Assembly: GCA_001442985.1 (NCBI GenBank)
Contig: LDYB01000012.1
Location: forward strand, 1 to 64,000
Reading direction: 5' to 3'
Length of the DNA: 64,000 nt
Source: Armatimonadetes bacterium DC
Lineage (GTDB): Bacteria > Armatimonadota > Fimbriimonadia > Fimbriimonadales > GBS-DC
The position numbers and the translations under genes were made by a program. The notes beneath the pieces are model-generated. The model saw only the letters and a list, made by a program, of their open reading frames with translations, did no database searches and was not told the DNA's origin. Position 1 is the stretch's first letter. Each line of letters opens with the position of its first letter. Shown here piece by piece: positions 27,821 through 36,174 of the stretch.

Positions 27821-27859
27821 TTCTCCTTAAAAGGGCACACCCCCAGTAAGGTGTCCTCA

Positions 27860-27902
27860 CAGCGCCCCCTCCCGATTGATTGTGGAGGGGCGCTGCTTTA
27901 AT
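27860..27902. terminator. Strong terminator between convergent genes
   Basis: CAGCGCCCC...CTCC pairs with GGAG...GGGGCGCTG (27860-27895), followed by CTTTAATCTT. It ends the rightward secreted-protein gene and touches the stop of the leftward Uma2 gene. Confidence 0.8.
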
Positions 27903-28533
27903 CTTCCCCTTCAAACAGGGCTTTCACAGGAATCTCCAAACTCGGCTCAAACAACGGACGCACCACCTCATCCAGACTGTAATACCGCAACGCCCGATAC
28001 CGCGCGTTGAACGCCGTCCCCTCCGCGGGCGACACCGGCTCCCGATACACCTCCAGACACCGCTCCACAAGGTTCACAATCCAGTATTCGGGAATGCCCG
28101 CCGAAGCGTACAGGCTCATCTTCTCCGTGCGGTCGTACTCCAGCGAAGTGTCGGCAATCTCAATCACCAGCAGGGCGGTGATGGGATGTTGCTGGCGGTA
28201 ATCGCTCGGCTTGCCCGGCACAATCGCAATATCGGGATACGGCTCACTGTCCCCCAAACGCAGGGGGTCTTCTATGCGCACATGCCAGTTCGCTGACGCG
28301 CGTCGCTGCCACGGGCGAGCCGAGTAGGTCTTGCACACCGAATGTTCAGGTCCGACAGGCGCCATCTGGACAATCTCGCCTCCAATCAGTTCCACGCGCT
28401 GGTCTTGAAACAGTCCCAGCGCCCCCAAATGCTCAAACTGTTCGGGTGTGAAGCGGTAGGGACGCCCCCCCTCTGGAACCATTTCCACAGAGCGAGGCAC
28501 TCGTCGCTCACGCGGCTTCGCTTTCGTTGCCAT
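27898..28533 (-). CDS. Uma2 family protein, tandem copy A
   Basis: A 211-residue Uma2 (DUF820) protein, PD-(D/E)XK nuclease-like. The core YPDIAIVPGKPSDY, LLVIEIADTSLEYDR and the lysine-bearing TEKMSLYASAGIPEYWIV are intact. The ATG at 28533 is preceded by GAGAGG and a GGTATACT box further up. Its 3' half is about 95 percent identical in DNA to copy B, while the middle segment (around residues 75-105) is unrelated, so the pair is mosaic. Function unknown. Confidence 0.88.
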   Translation of the reverse strand: MATKAKPRERRVPRSVEMVPEGGRPYRFTPEQFEHLGALGLFQDQRVELIGGEIVQMAPVGPEHSVCKTYSARPWQRRASANWHVRIEDPLRLGDSEPYPDIAIVPGKPSDYRQQHPITALLVIEIADTSLEYDRTEKMSLYASAGIPEYWIVNLVERCLEVYREPVSPAEGTAFNARYRALRYYSLDEVVRPLFEPSLEIPVKALFEGED

Positions 28534-28583
28534 CCTCTCACCGTGTAGAGTATACCGCACCAGCTCCAGCCTGTCGGTTCGCT

Positions 28584-29225
28584 TCACTCTTCCCCTTCAA
28601 ACAAGGCTTTCACAGGAATCTCCAGCGTCGGCTCAAACAACGGACGCACCACCTCGTCCAGACTGTAATACCGCAACGCCCGATACCGCGCGTTGAACGC
28701 CGTCCCCTCCACGGACGACACCGGCTCCCGATACACCTCCAGACACCGCTCCACAAGGTTCACAATCCAGTATTCGGGAATGCCCGCCGAAGCGTACAGG
28801 CTCATCTTCTCCGTGCGGTCGTACTCCAGCGAGGTGTCGGCAATCTCAATCACCAGCAGGGCGGTGGTGGGATGTTGCTGGCGGTAATCGCTTGGTTTGC
28901 CTGGCACAATCGCAATATCGGGATACGGCTCGCTCCCACCCAAACGCAAGGGATTCTGCACACGAACATAATAAGACTTCCCCGACAGGCGTCGTCCAAG
29001 GCTCAACATCGTCTGGTCTACCGTGCTTCCATGCTCAGGTCCGACAGGTGGCATCTGAACAATCTCCCCCTCTATCAACTCCACACGCTGGTTTTGAAAT
29101 AGCCCCAGCGCTCCCAGTTGTTCAAACTGCTCAGGTGTAAAGCGGTAGCGGCGTACTGCCTCTGGAACCACCTCTGCAGGCTGGGGCACATGCGGGCGCT
29201 GGCGCGACTTCGTTTTTGTCGCCAT
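28584..29225 (-). CDS. Uma2 family protein, tandem copy B
   Basis: A 213-residue paralogue of copy A in the same direction, 50 bp upstream of it. The PD...E...K core is the same (PDIAIVPGKPSDY, LVIEIADTSLEYDR, EKMSLYAS). It differs in its N-terminal third and in the middle segment (MLSLGRRLSGKSYYVRVQN against the copy A equivalent). A start five codons earlier (MSGER) is possible, but MATKTK aligns with copy A and follows GAGAGG. Confidence 0.88.
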   Translation of the reverse strand: MATKTKSRQRPHVPQPAEVVPEAVRRYRFTPEQFEQLGALGLFQNQRVELIEGEIVQMPPVGPEHGSTVDQTMLSLGRRLSGKSYYVRVQNPLRLGGSEPYPDIAIVPGKPSDYRQQHPTTALLVIEIADTSLEYDRTEKMSLYASAGIPEYWIVNLVERCLEVYREPVSSVEGTAFNARYRALRYYSLDEVVRPLFEPTLEIPVKALFEGEE

Positions 29226-29320
29226 CCTCTCACCACTCATAGGATACCTCATGGCACTGTCGAAAAGAGAACACCGAAACACACTCTCTCAATTTCGCGT
29301 AATTCATCTGGAGGTGCATG

Positions 29321-30208
29321 ATGCCAATCGTGCGCTGGATTGGGTTCGTGCTGATGGCTTTTGGGCTGCTGGTCTCCCTTTTCGCTCAGGAAGGGGAACA
29401 AATCACCATCCCGCCGCAGATTATGACCTACGAGCAGTTAGCGCGCCTGCTGACAACCCCAGAACGCCCCGTGTATGCTGAAGACTCGCTCAAGCGCCGC
29501 GCCATCCTGATCCATCTCAAAGACCGCTCGTGGGACGAAGCGCGACGCTTGCTGGAATACGGTCTGGAGCTGCAGATTCGGCAGTATTGGGATGATGAGG
29601 GAAACCCCTACTGGCTACTGGAGCGCGACCCTGAAGCCGCCAAGCGCGACGCGCGGTTCTTTGACCAGTATGTGCGCGTCGTTACGCAACAGATTCAGGA
29701 CGACCTGAAACGCTACGACACACTGCTCACGCAGCCGCTCAAATCGCTTCAGGAAGCCTACCGCAACTCTGAACCCTCTAATCAGACCGACTCTGAGGAG
29801 GTATCCCTCACTCTGGATACCCCCCTTTCGGAAGACCTGCGTCACCGTGCGGAGCAGCGCATGCGCCTTTACTGGGCGCAGTCGCTGGACGGCTATGTGA
29901 TGCTCCGCTGGATGCGACGCCACTGGAACGAACATCTGACTCGCAGAATGATTCGCGAACGCGGTTTGATTATGCTCCAGCCGCGTGCGCTGGGACTGGA
30001 AGGGCTGGATGAGGAGACGCTGACATCCTTTATACGGAGCGGAGGACACTGGTTTTTTGGGGATACTTCCGCAGAATCCGAGGAGCATACGACCTTGCGA
30101 TGGGGGTTGTCGGCTGGGACCCTGCAACCCGTCATCTCATTCCTTATGCAGACCTGTTGTCGCCTCTGGATGCAGGCACAGGCTGGCTCTTTATCCCCGT
30201 GCATGTGA
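29321..30208 (+). CDS. 5' part of a secreted protein gene interrupted by a frameshift
   Basis: The protein begins with a signal peptide (VRWIGFVLMAFGLLVSLFAQ) and continues as a helical, charged secreted protein of unknown family. The frame stays protein-like up to GGHWFFG near 30057 and then gives low-quality sequence to a stop at 30208. The next frame picks up protein-like sequence at the same place. The joint is a run of six T followed by four G (30051-30060). Re-reading one T (a -1 shift) would yield HWFFWGYFRRIRGAYDL and one product of about 665 residues. The second ATG (29321) is favoured by the Shine-Dalgarno spacing (GGAGG at 29310). Confidence 0.7.
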   Translation: MPIVRWIGFVLMAFGLLVSLFAQEGEQITIPPQIMTYEQLARLLTTPERPVYAEDSLKRRAILIHLKDRSWDEARRLLEYGLELQIRQYWDDEGNPYWLLERDPEAAKRDARFFDQYVRVVTQQIQDDLKRYDTLLTQPLKSLQEAYRNSEPSNQTDSEEVSLTLDTPLSEDLRHRAEQRMRLYWAQSLDGYVMLRWMRRHWNEHLTRRMIRERGLIMLQPRALGLEGLDEETLTSFIRSGGHWFFGDTSAESEEHTTLRWGLSAGTLQPVISFLMQTCCRLWMQAQAGSLSPCM

Positions 30209-31320
30209 AAACAGAGCCGTTGTCTCTGGAAGCGCTGTTCCGCCAGATGAGCCCTGAGGCGGTGCGCTTTGTGCATGAGCTGGATCAGCGCCAGCGCGAG
30301 GCGTTCGAGGGCGACTCGCCCCTCAAAAAACCCTTCCGCATTCGCGAGGGCAGCTGGCTCTCAGAAATTCTCCAGCAGTATGCGGAGCAGCTGGGTCAGG
30401 AGGTGTTGATGGAGCTGGCTCCAGAGCAGGAGTGGGTTCATGGCGTATCTACAAGCACACAGACGACCCTGCTGGCGCTCCTCAGCGAACAGAGGCTCTT
30501 TGTACAGGGAGAAGGTTCAGTCTGGCTATCGCCGCCGATTGATCAGGTAGACAGCGATTGGGAGCCGGCGATTGCAGCGGTTGTGCTTTCTTGGAATGCG
30601 CACTACCTTCCTGACCTGCCTGAGTCGGCTTCCGTGAATACGCTGTGGCAAGTGGCAGCCACACGGCTGAGAAATATCTGGCGCTTCGAAGTTCACGACG
30701 GGGTGCTGATTGCCCGCAACCTGCTGGGGTTCTTGAGCCGTGTTTATGACTATCCGTTCGACGCGCTTGTGGAGCTGGAGCGTCAGGCGGTGGTGGGTTC
30801 CGATGGCATACCCCGAATCCCCCCTGAGGCGCGGTGGCGGTTCGTGCATGCCCTCAGCCGCGCGCCGTCGAATGCGATACCCGCGATTGCAGGCTACCGC
30901 ATGACACGCTATCTGGAAGCGGATACGGAACTCTGGACGCTGCTGGCGCTGTTAGACCGCATGCCCAACAAACAGCACTACTGGAAGCGCCTGCAGCGGG
31001 GCGAGGGCGTGGAAATCCCCTTCACCCTGCTCGGCGCTGATGCGGGCGACCGCCTGCTGAACCTGTGGCGGATGAACACTTTTTATTACGGGGGACTTCA
31101 GCCGTTCGGCTATCGCCATGCGTGGCATCCCGACTTTATGCTCTATCTGCGTCGGGGGCGCGTGAGTCTGTTCCCTTCCGAATACCATATTTCGGTAAGC
31201 ATTCTGGGGTATGTTTGGGACCTCGAGAACAGCGAATGGGATGCTCGCACATTCCATATTGGTCAGTTCAGCTGGGCATGGCTTGGCGAGCCACCTCAAA
31301 CTACTCCCTCATCGAGGTAG
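30100..31320 (+). CDS. 3' part of the frameshifted secreted protein gene
   Basis: The 406-residue frame starts at an ATG that has no Shine-Dalgarno sequence. Protein-like sequence extends upstream of it (WGYFRRIRGAYDLA) to about 30056, where the first frame degrades. It is therefore best read as the C-terminal part of the gene beginning at 29321. The product is helical and Trp-rich with no recognised domain. It is a pseudogene, a programmed or transcriptional slippage gene, or an artefact of the T run. Confidence 0.65.
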   Translation: MGVVGWDPATRHLIPYADLLSPLDAGTGWLFIPVHVKTEPLSLEALFRQMSPEAVRFVHELDQRQREAFEGDSPLKKPFRIREGSWLSEILQQYAEQLGQEVLMELAPEQEWVHGVSTSTQTTLLALLSEQRLFVQGEGSVWLSPPIDQVDSDWEPAIAAVVLSWNAHYLPDLPESASVNTLWQVAATRLRNIWRFEVHDGVLIARNLLGFLSRVYDYPFDALVELERQAVVGSDGIPRIPPEARWRFVHALSRAPSNAIPAIAGYRMTRYLEADTELWTLLALLDRMPNKQHYWKRLQRGEGVEIPFTLLGADAGDRLLNLWRMNTFYYGGLQPFGYRHAWHPDFMLYLRRGRVSLFPSEYHISVSILGYVWDLENSEWDARTFHIGQFSWAWLGEPPQTTPSSR

Positions 31321-31350
31321 CATTGGGCAGCGAAACCGAAGCCTTTCTCT

Positions 31351-31557
31351 GTGGACGGAGCGCGGTTCCGCGAGTGGCGGACGCAGGCGCGCATCGAGCA
31401 GGAAGAAGCGGAATGGCTCCGCCCGCTCACGCCCGAACCGTCCCGCGCCATCTCCCTTGCTCTCTGGGAGTCGGCAAACCGCCTTGCCCCCCAGCAGCCT
31501 TCCGAGTTTACTACGCGCCTGCAGAAGGTGTTCCAGCGTATGCCCAGAAAGATGTGA
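31351..31557 (+). CDS. Small hypothetical ORF after the frameshifted gene
   Basis: A 68-codon frame with GTG start gives a basic helical protein (FREWRTQARIEQEEAEWLRP..., ending RMPRKM). It is in the same frame as the preceding gene, whose TAG stop is at 31318-31320, with sense codons between. It may be a separate small gene or a former extension of the upstream protein. No ribosome-binding site is clear. Confidence 0.4.
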   Translation: MDGARFREWRTQARIEQEEAEWLRPLTPEPSRAISLALWESANRLAPQQPSEFTTRLQKVFQRMPRKM

Positions 31558-31577
31558 ACGGGTTCAGGCGCTCTGTC

Positions 31578-31700
31578 GCAAAGCCCCCGAAAGAGCGACG
31601 GCTAAAGCCGTTCCTACTAAACAAAGCCAGCCTCCGCTGGCTATTTTAGCCGACGAAGGTCGGCTTCGTTTTATAGGAACGGCTTCAGCCGTCGAGGCGG
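31578..31700. repeat. Palindromic intergenic element (REP/MITE-like)
   Basis: An outer inverted repeat (CGACGGCTAAAGCCGTTCCTA on the left, and its complement with one mismatch ending GCCGTCG at about 31698) encloses two hairpins: AGCCAGC-CTCC-GCTGGCT, then AGCCGAC-GAAG-GTCGGCT with T-rich sequence after it. No ORF is inside. A partial relative lies at 23490-23530. The region 31701-31843 shows nothing else recognisable. It probably also ends transcription of the rightward genes. Confidence 0.7.
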
Positions 31701-31843
31701 GGGCGTTCCCCAACAGGCTTCAGGAGCGCATAAGACGGCGTTCCTCTCAAAAAAACCTACCCTTATAAGGAACCGAACGCAGGGGGGTCTTGGAATGCGC
31801 ACGCTCCCATCCTTGCAACAGAGCAGGTTCAGGCGCCAACCTT

Positions 31844-33910
31844 TCAGACTTCCTCAATTACAAGCCGACCCGCCTGCACCCCAACCCTCACAGTACGCTC
31901 CACCTGCCCCAGCGTGTCCAGCATTGCAGGAATCTGGGGCGCCATCAGCATCATCAGCTCGCGCTCTACAGTGCGCTCCAGCTCGCGGGCGCCATAACGC
32001 TCATGATAACCCCGCTCGGTCAGCCACTCAATCGCTTCGGACGAGACCTCCAGCCGAATCTTGCGGTCGGCATAAATCTTCTGAATGCGTGGCAGGAAGC
32101 GCTCGGTAATAATCCGCTGAATATGCTCCTTCTCCAGTGGGCGAAAGATGCAGATGGCGTCCACGCGATTGATAAACTCAGGCGCGAACTGCTGGGCGAA
32201 CGCCTTGCGCCAGTCCTCCAGCGACGGAGCGCCCCGACGGAAGCCGACCTCCTCTTCAGGGTGCAGGTTGGAGGTCATAATGATAATCGCGTCGGCGAAC
32301 GAGACCCGCCGCCCCTGGGCATCCGTAATGGCGCCGTCGTCAAAAATCTGCAGGAAGAGCTTGTGAATATCCTCGTGCGCCTTCTCAATCTCGTCCAACA
32401 GCACCACACAGAAGGGGTTTTCTGCCACGAAGTCCAGCAGCGGGCTGCCCATCTCGAAGCCGACATAGCCGAACTCAGCGCCCAGCAGCCGCGCGGCGGT
32501 ATGGCGCTCATAAAACTGGTTCATGTCCAGCCTCAGCATGCGCTCCGAAGAGCCGAAGAAATACTCTGCCAGCACGCGCGCCGTTTCGGTCTTACCCACG
32601 CCCGTCGGTCCCACAAACAGGAACACGCCGTTGGGGCGCTCTGGGCGCAGGTCTAAGCGGCGAATTTTCATGCTGAAAATCTGCACCAGCGTCTCAATCG
32701 CCTCGTCCTGCCCGATTACGCGCGACTTGAGCGCCGCCTCTAACCCTTTGATGCGCTCCAGCATCGACTGCTCTCCTGCGCCAATTGGCAGCCCCGTGAC
32801 GAGACTGGCGGATTCCCACACCACCTTCGGGGGCACACGGCGCAGGTTCTGGGTCTGGGCGCGCCCTGCGGCGTGGTCTAACAGCAAAATCGCCTTATCC
32901 GGGAACGGGCGATGCAGGATATGCTCATCGGCGACGCGCACGATAGTCTGAAGGGTCTCCTCTGGAAACTCCAGCGCGAACTGCTCGGAAAACTTCGCTG
33001 CCAGCTGGCGCAATACCTCCAGAGTCTCTTCTGCACTCAGCGGATGCACCAGCACAGGCTGGAACCGCTTGAGCAAATCAGGCGAACGACTGATTCGCCG
33101 ACGGAACAGCTCCACGCTGGAGACCGCCCCAATCACAGGCACACGCCGCACCACCAGCTCCGACAGGAAACTCCAGCGTAGCCCCTCGATCTGAGGTAGT
33201 GGCGCATTCAAAAACGCCTCGAAAGGCTCAATATACAGAATCGCGTTCTGCTTGCTGGCTTCTTCCACAATTCCCGCATAAAACTGCGGATGGTCAAAAA
33301 TCTGGGGCACGCTGAACACAGGGCGGTTGCGCAGAATCTCAGGCACTTCTCCGCGCGCGATCCGTTCTGCCAGCCCATGTACCACCGCGCGCCTGCCTAC
33401 GCCCTCCAGCCCCACCAGCACCGCATAGGGGTTGATGGGGCGGCACAGGATTTCCATGAGCTGGGCAATCTCCTCGTCGCGCCCGACGACATGGGGTAAT
33501 GCGCCACTGCGCGCCATCTCGGTCAAGTTCAGCCCGAACTGGCTGAGCAGGTTGCCCCTCGCTTCCACAGGGGCGCCTATCCCTCGTAGCGCCAGCAGCG
33601 CACGCCCAATATGGATGGAGTCAATCTCGTTTTCTCCTTCTTCCTGAGCCATCTTATAGGCTAAGAGCAGCACCTCTTCCAGCGGCACGGCATACTGGGG
33701 GTTGTTTGTGGCGATCTCGTCTTCCACACTCTGGAGCAGGGCGCTCACATCGAGATCGGGAGCAATCTGAAGCGCCATGAGAGCGTGGCGATGAAGGAAG
33801 GCGATCAGCAAATGCCGCGCATCGGGTTTGTTAGGTGCGGCGCGCTCCTGCGCTAATTCCAACAGGCGCTGGGCACCGACGGTTAGACTGACCTGCGTTA
33901 GCTGTGGCAT
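31844..33910 (-). CDS. ClpB/ClpC-like AAA+ protein with degenerate first ATPase domain
   Basis: The 688-residue protein has a Clp N-terminal helical repeat domain (residues 1-135), a D1 AAA+ domain (140-370) and a D2 domain (395-680). In D1 the Walker A reads GLEGVGRRA (167-175) instead of GxxGxGKT, and the Walker B reads LYIEPFE instead of the DE type, so D1 should not hydrolyse ATP. D2 is intact: GPTGVGKTE (434-442) and CVVLLDEIEKAHEDI. No long ClpB middle coiled coil is present and no IGF-like ClpP loop is obvious. It may act as a disaggregase or unfoldase powered by D2 alone. The ATG at 33910 follows a GGTACACT box by 6 nt. Confidence 0.88.
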   Translation of the reverse strand: MPQLTQVSLTVGAQRLLELAQERAAPNKPDARHLLIAFLHRHALMALQIAPDLDVSALLQSVEDEIATNNPQYAVPLEEVLLLAYKMAQEEGENEIDSIHIGRALLALRGIGAPVEARGNLLSQFGLNLTEMARSGALPHVVGRDEEIAQLMEILCRPINPYAVLVGLEGVGRRAVVHGLAERIARGEVPEILRNRPVFSVPQIFDHPQFYAGIVEEASKQNAILYIEPFEAFLNAPLPQIEGLRWSFLSELVVRRVPVIGAVSSVELFRRRISRSPDLLKRFQPVLVHPLSAEETLEVLRQLAAKFSEQFALEFPEETLQTIVRVADEHILHRPFPDKAILLLDHAAGRAQTQNLRRVPPKVVWESASLVTGLPIGAGEQSMLERIKGLEAALKSRVIGQDEAIETLVQIFSMKIRRLDLRPERPNGVFLFVGPTGVGKTETARVLAEYFFGSSERMLRLDMNQFYERHTAARLLGAEFGYVGFEMGSPLLDFVAENPFCVVLLDEIEKAHEDIHKLFLQIFDDGAITDAQGRRVSFADAIIIMTSNLHPEEEVGFRRGAPSLEDWRKAFAQQFAPEFINRVDAICIFRPLEKEHIQRIITERFLPRIQKIYADRKIRLEVSSEAIEWLTERGYHERYGARELERTVERELMMLMAPQIPAMLDTLGQVERTVRVGVQAGRLVIEEV

Positions 33911-33916
33911 GCCATG

Positions 33917-33963
33917 AGTGTACCATGAGGGGTTTTCCAATCCCCTGCTTCAGCAGGTACAAT
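33917..33963. promoter_or_regulatory. Divergent -10 boxes, clp-like gene and queF
   Basis: Minus strand GGTACACT (33917-33922) lies 6 nt before the clp-like ATG. Plus strand GGTACAAT (33958-33963) lies 7 nt before the queF ATG. Both genes lack a Shine-Dalgarno sequence. Confidence 0.55.
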
Positions 33964-33970
33964 TACCGCC

Positions 33971-34381
33971 ATGCCAGAGAACTACTGGTTGCCCCGTTCG
34001 GGACCGATGCCCCGCCCGCGTAGCATCGCGGAAGCGGTGGAAGTGCTAAAACATGAGGCGTTTCCCGCCCCAGGGGTCAGCAAGGTGCGCTTTCACGCAC
34101 GCGAGTTCACCGCTATCTGCCCACGCTCAGGTCAGCCTGACTTCGGCGAGGTCATCATTGAATATATCCCGAACCAGCTCTGCCTGGAGTCGAAGGCGCT
34201 GAAGTTTTACCTGTGGGCATATCGGGACGAGGGCGCCTACGCGGAGTCGCTCGCGGCGCGGATTGCGGATGATATCATGGCGGCGATTCAGCCCCGCTAT
34301 GTGCGCGTCGTGGTGCGTCAGTACCCGCGCGGCGGGATTGAAATTGAGGCGGAGGCGGAGCGCTCTGCAGAAAACTCTTGA
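33971..34381 (+). CDS. queF: preQ0 reductase QueF
   Basis: NADPH-dependent 7-cyano-7-deazaguanine reductase, which makes preQ1 for the tRNA base queuosine. The 136-residue single-domain (YkvM-type) protein shows the catalytic cysteine C50 in FTAICPRSGQPDFGE with Asp57, and the QueF motif ESKALKFYLWAYRDEGAYAE. It has the usual length of the short bacterial type. The transcript is probably leaderless. Other queuosine genes are not in the window. Confidence 0.95.
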   Translation: MPENYWLPRSGPMPRPRSIAEAVEVLKHEAFPAPGVSKVRFHAREFTAICPRSGQPDFGEVIIEYIPNQLCLESKALKFYLWAYRDEGAYAESLAARIADDIMAAIQPRYVRVVVRQYPRGGIEIEAEAERSAENS

Positions 34382-34465
34382 ATTCGCCCGCGCAAACGGG
34401 TACAATAAAGACATGGCGATGCCCGTTCACGCCGGCAAGACCTTGTCCTGCAACAGGAGTCGGGA

Positions 34466-35557
34466 ATGGAAAGAATAGGCGTTGGGATTGTGGGTGCAGG
34501 CGGTATCGCCAGCGCTCACGCAAAAGCGGTAGAACAGCTCAAGGGCGAAGCCACTCTGATTGGCGTTGCCGATATCGATGAAGACCGCGCCCGCGCCTTT
34601 GCCCGACGCCATCAAATCCCGGTGTGGACCACAGAATACGAAGACCTGCTTCACCGCGACGACATCCATGTGATTCACCTCTGCACGCCCCATCACCTGC
34701 ATGCACCGTATGCAATTGCGGCGCTCAAAGCAGGCAAGCATGTGCTGGTGGAAAAGCCGCTGGCGACCAGCCTGGAAGAGGCGGATCAAATGCTAACAGC
34801 CGCGCAAAAAGCGAACCGCCAGCTGGGCGTGGTGTTCCAGTTGCGATTTGAACCCGATGTGCGTCGGGCGCGCGAAGTGATTCGATCGGGCGTGCTGGGC
34901 AAGCCCTTCTACGCGGAGGTCAGCTGTTTGTGGTGGCGGCGCCCGGTCTACTACGAGGTCAGCTGGCGGGGGAAATGGGCAACCGAGGGCGGCGGCGCGG
35001 TGATTAATCAGGCGGTTCACCACATCGACTTACTGATTCACCTGATTGGCATGCCAGACGAAGTGGAAGCGCACATCGATACGATAGCCCACGAGATTGA
35101 AGTGGAAGACTGGTGCCTGGCAAACTTCCGCTGGCAGGATGGATTGCACGCTGTGTTCTGCGCTTCCACTGCAGCGGAGCTGGAAACCGACGCGAGTCGC
35201 ATGCTGGTGCTGGGGCAATACGGCACGGTGCAGATGTTCCCGTTCCGCCCCTACTCGCGTCAGGAAGAGCGATTGTTGCGCATCGCCGAGGTCTGCCGCA
35301 CTGTGCCAGAGCGCGAACTGCCCGGGCACACGGCGCTGGTGCATGATTTCCTGCGTGCGGTGCGTGAGCGCCGTGCCCCGCTCGTCTCAGGCGTCGAGGG
35401 GCGTCAGGCGCTGGAACTGGTAACTGCCATCTACCAGTCGGCGTTCACGGGCGAACCGGTGTCGCTCCCACTGACCCCCCAAAGCCCCTGCTACACCACC
35501 GCAGGAAAACTGGAAATGGCACGGCGCTATGTGGAACAACGAGCGAAGCGAACCTAA
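34466..35557 (+). CDS. Gfo/Idh/MocA family oxidoreductase
   Basis: A 363-residue NAD(P)-dependent sugar or inositol dehydrogenase-like enzyme. The N-terminal Rossmann fold shows GIVGAGGIASAHAKA, the CTPHHLHAPYAIAAL strand and the EKPLAT motif (catalytic-type Lys near residue 96). The C-terminal GFO/IDH domain contains GGGAVINQAVHHIDLL, with the expected Asp and His. The start follows CAGGAG. The substrate is unknown. The ANTAR regulator gene follows, with an in-frame ATG overlapping this stop (TAATG). Confidence 0.9.
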   Translation: MERIGVGIVGAGGIASAHAKAVEQLKGEATLIGVADIDEDRARAFARRHQIPVWTTEYEDLLHRDDIHVIHLCTPHHLHAPYAIAALKAGKHVLVEKPLATSLEEADQMLTAAQKANRQLGVVFQLRFEPDVRRAREVIRSGVLGKPFYAEVSCLWWRRPVYYEVSWRGKWATEGGGAVINQAVHHIDLLIHLIGMPDEVEAHIDTIAHEIEVEDWCLANFRWQDGLHAVFCASTAAELETDASRMLVLGQYGTVQMFPFRPYSRQEERLLRIAEVCRTVPERELPGHTALVHDFLRAVRERRAPLVSGVEGRQALELVTAIYQSAFTGEPVSLPLTPQSPCYTTAGKLEMARRYVEQRAKRT

Positions 35558-35580
35558 TGAGAGAGATGGAGGAGGCCCGT

Positions 35581-36168
35581 ATGGAAACAAGAAACCCTGT
35601 GCGTATCCTGATTGCCGAGGACGAGGAACTGACCCGTGTGATGGTGCGTACCCAACTGGAACAACTCGGCTATGAGGTGGTTGGGGAAGCCGAAACGGGG
35701 GAGGACGCCGTGCGACTGGCGTTGCAAACTCGTCCCGATGTGGTGATTCTGGATATTCGAATGCCCGTTATGGACGGGATTGAGGCGGCGCGGCAAATCG
35801 TATCGCAACACCCCTGCGCTGTGGTGTTCCTCACAGCGTATGCGGAAGAAGAGCTGATTACGCAAGCCACTCAGGTGGGCGCGTATGGCTACCTGCTCAA
35901 ACCGTTCCGCAAGCAGGAGCTGGCGCCTGCCATCACGCTCGCGCTCACGCGGTTCCGCGAGATGCAAGCCAAAGACCGCGAAGTGCGCGAACTTCAGGAA
36001 GCGCTGGAGACGCGCAAACTCATCGAACGCGCGAAGGGCATCCTGATGGATCGGCTGGGCTTGAGCGAAGCCGAGGCGTTCCGCCGAATCCACTTCATGG
36101 CACGCAACCAGAACAAGACCATGAAGGAGATTGCCCAGAGCGTGATTACTGCTGCCGAAATCCTTTAA
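35581..36168 (+). CDS. Response regulator with REC and ANTAR domains
   Basis: The 195-residue protein has a receiver domain (residues 8-120; acid cluster EDE near 13-15, phospho-acceptor D58 in VVILDIRMPVMDG, conserved lysine in LLKPFRK) and a C-terminal ANTAR domain (about 135-190; RKLIERAKGILMDRLGLSEAEAFRRIH). ANTAR proteins bind paired hairpins in RNA and prevent transcription termination. No histidine kinase gene is adjacent, and the RNA target is unknown. The ATG at 35581 after GGAGG is preferred; one at 35557 overlaps the upstream stop. Confidence 0.92.
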   Translation: METRNPVRILIAEDEELTRVMVRTQLEQLGYEVVGEAETGEDAVRLALQTRPDVVILDIRMPVMDGIEAARQIVSQHPCAVVFLTAYAEEELITQATQVGAYGYLLKPFRKQELAPAITLALTRFREMQAKDREVRELQEALETRKLIERAKGILMDRLGLSEAEAFRRIHFMARNQNKTMKEIAQSVITAAEIL

Positions 36169-36174
36169 AAAAAG

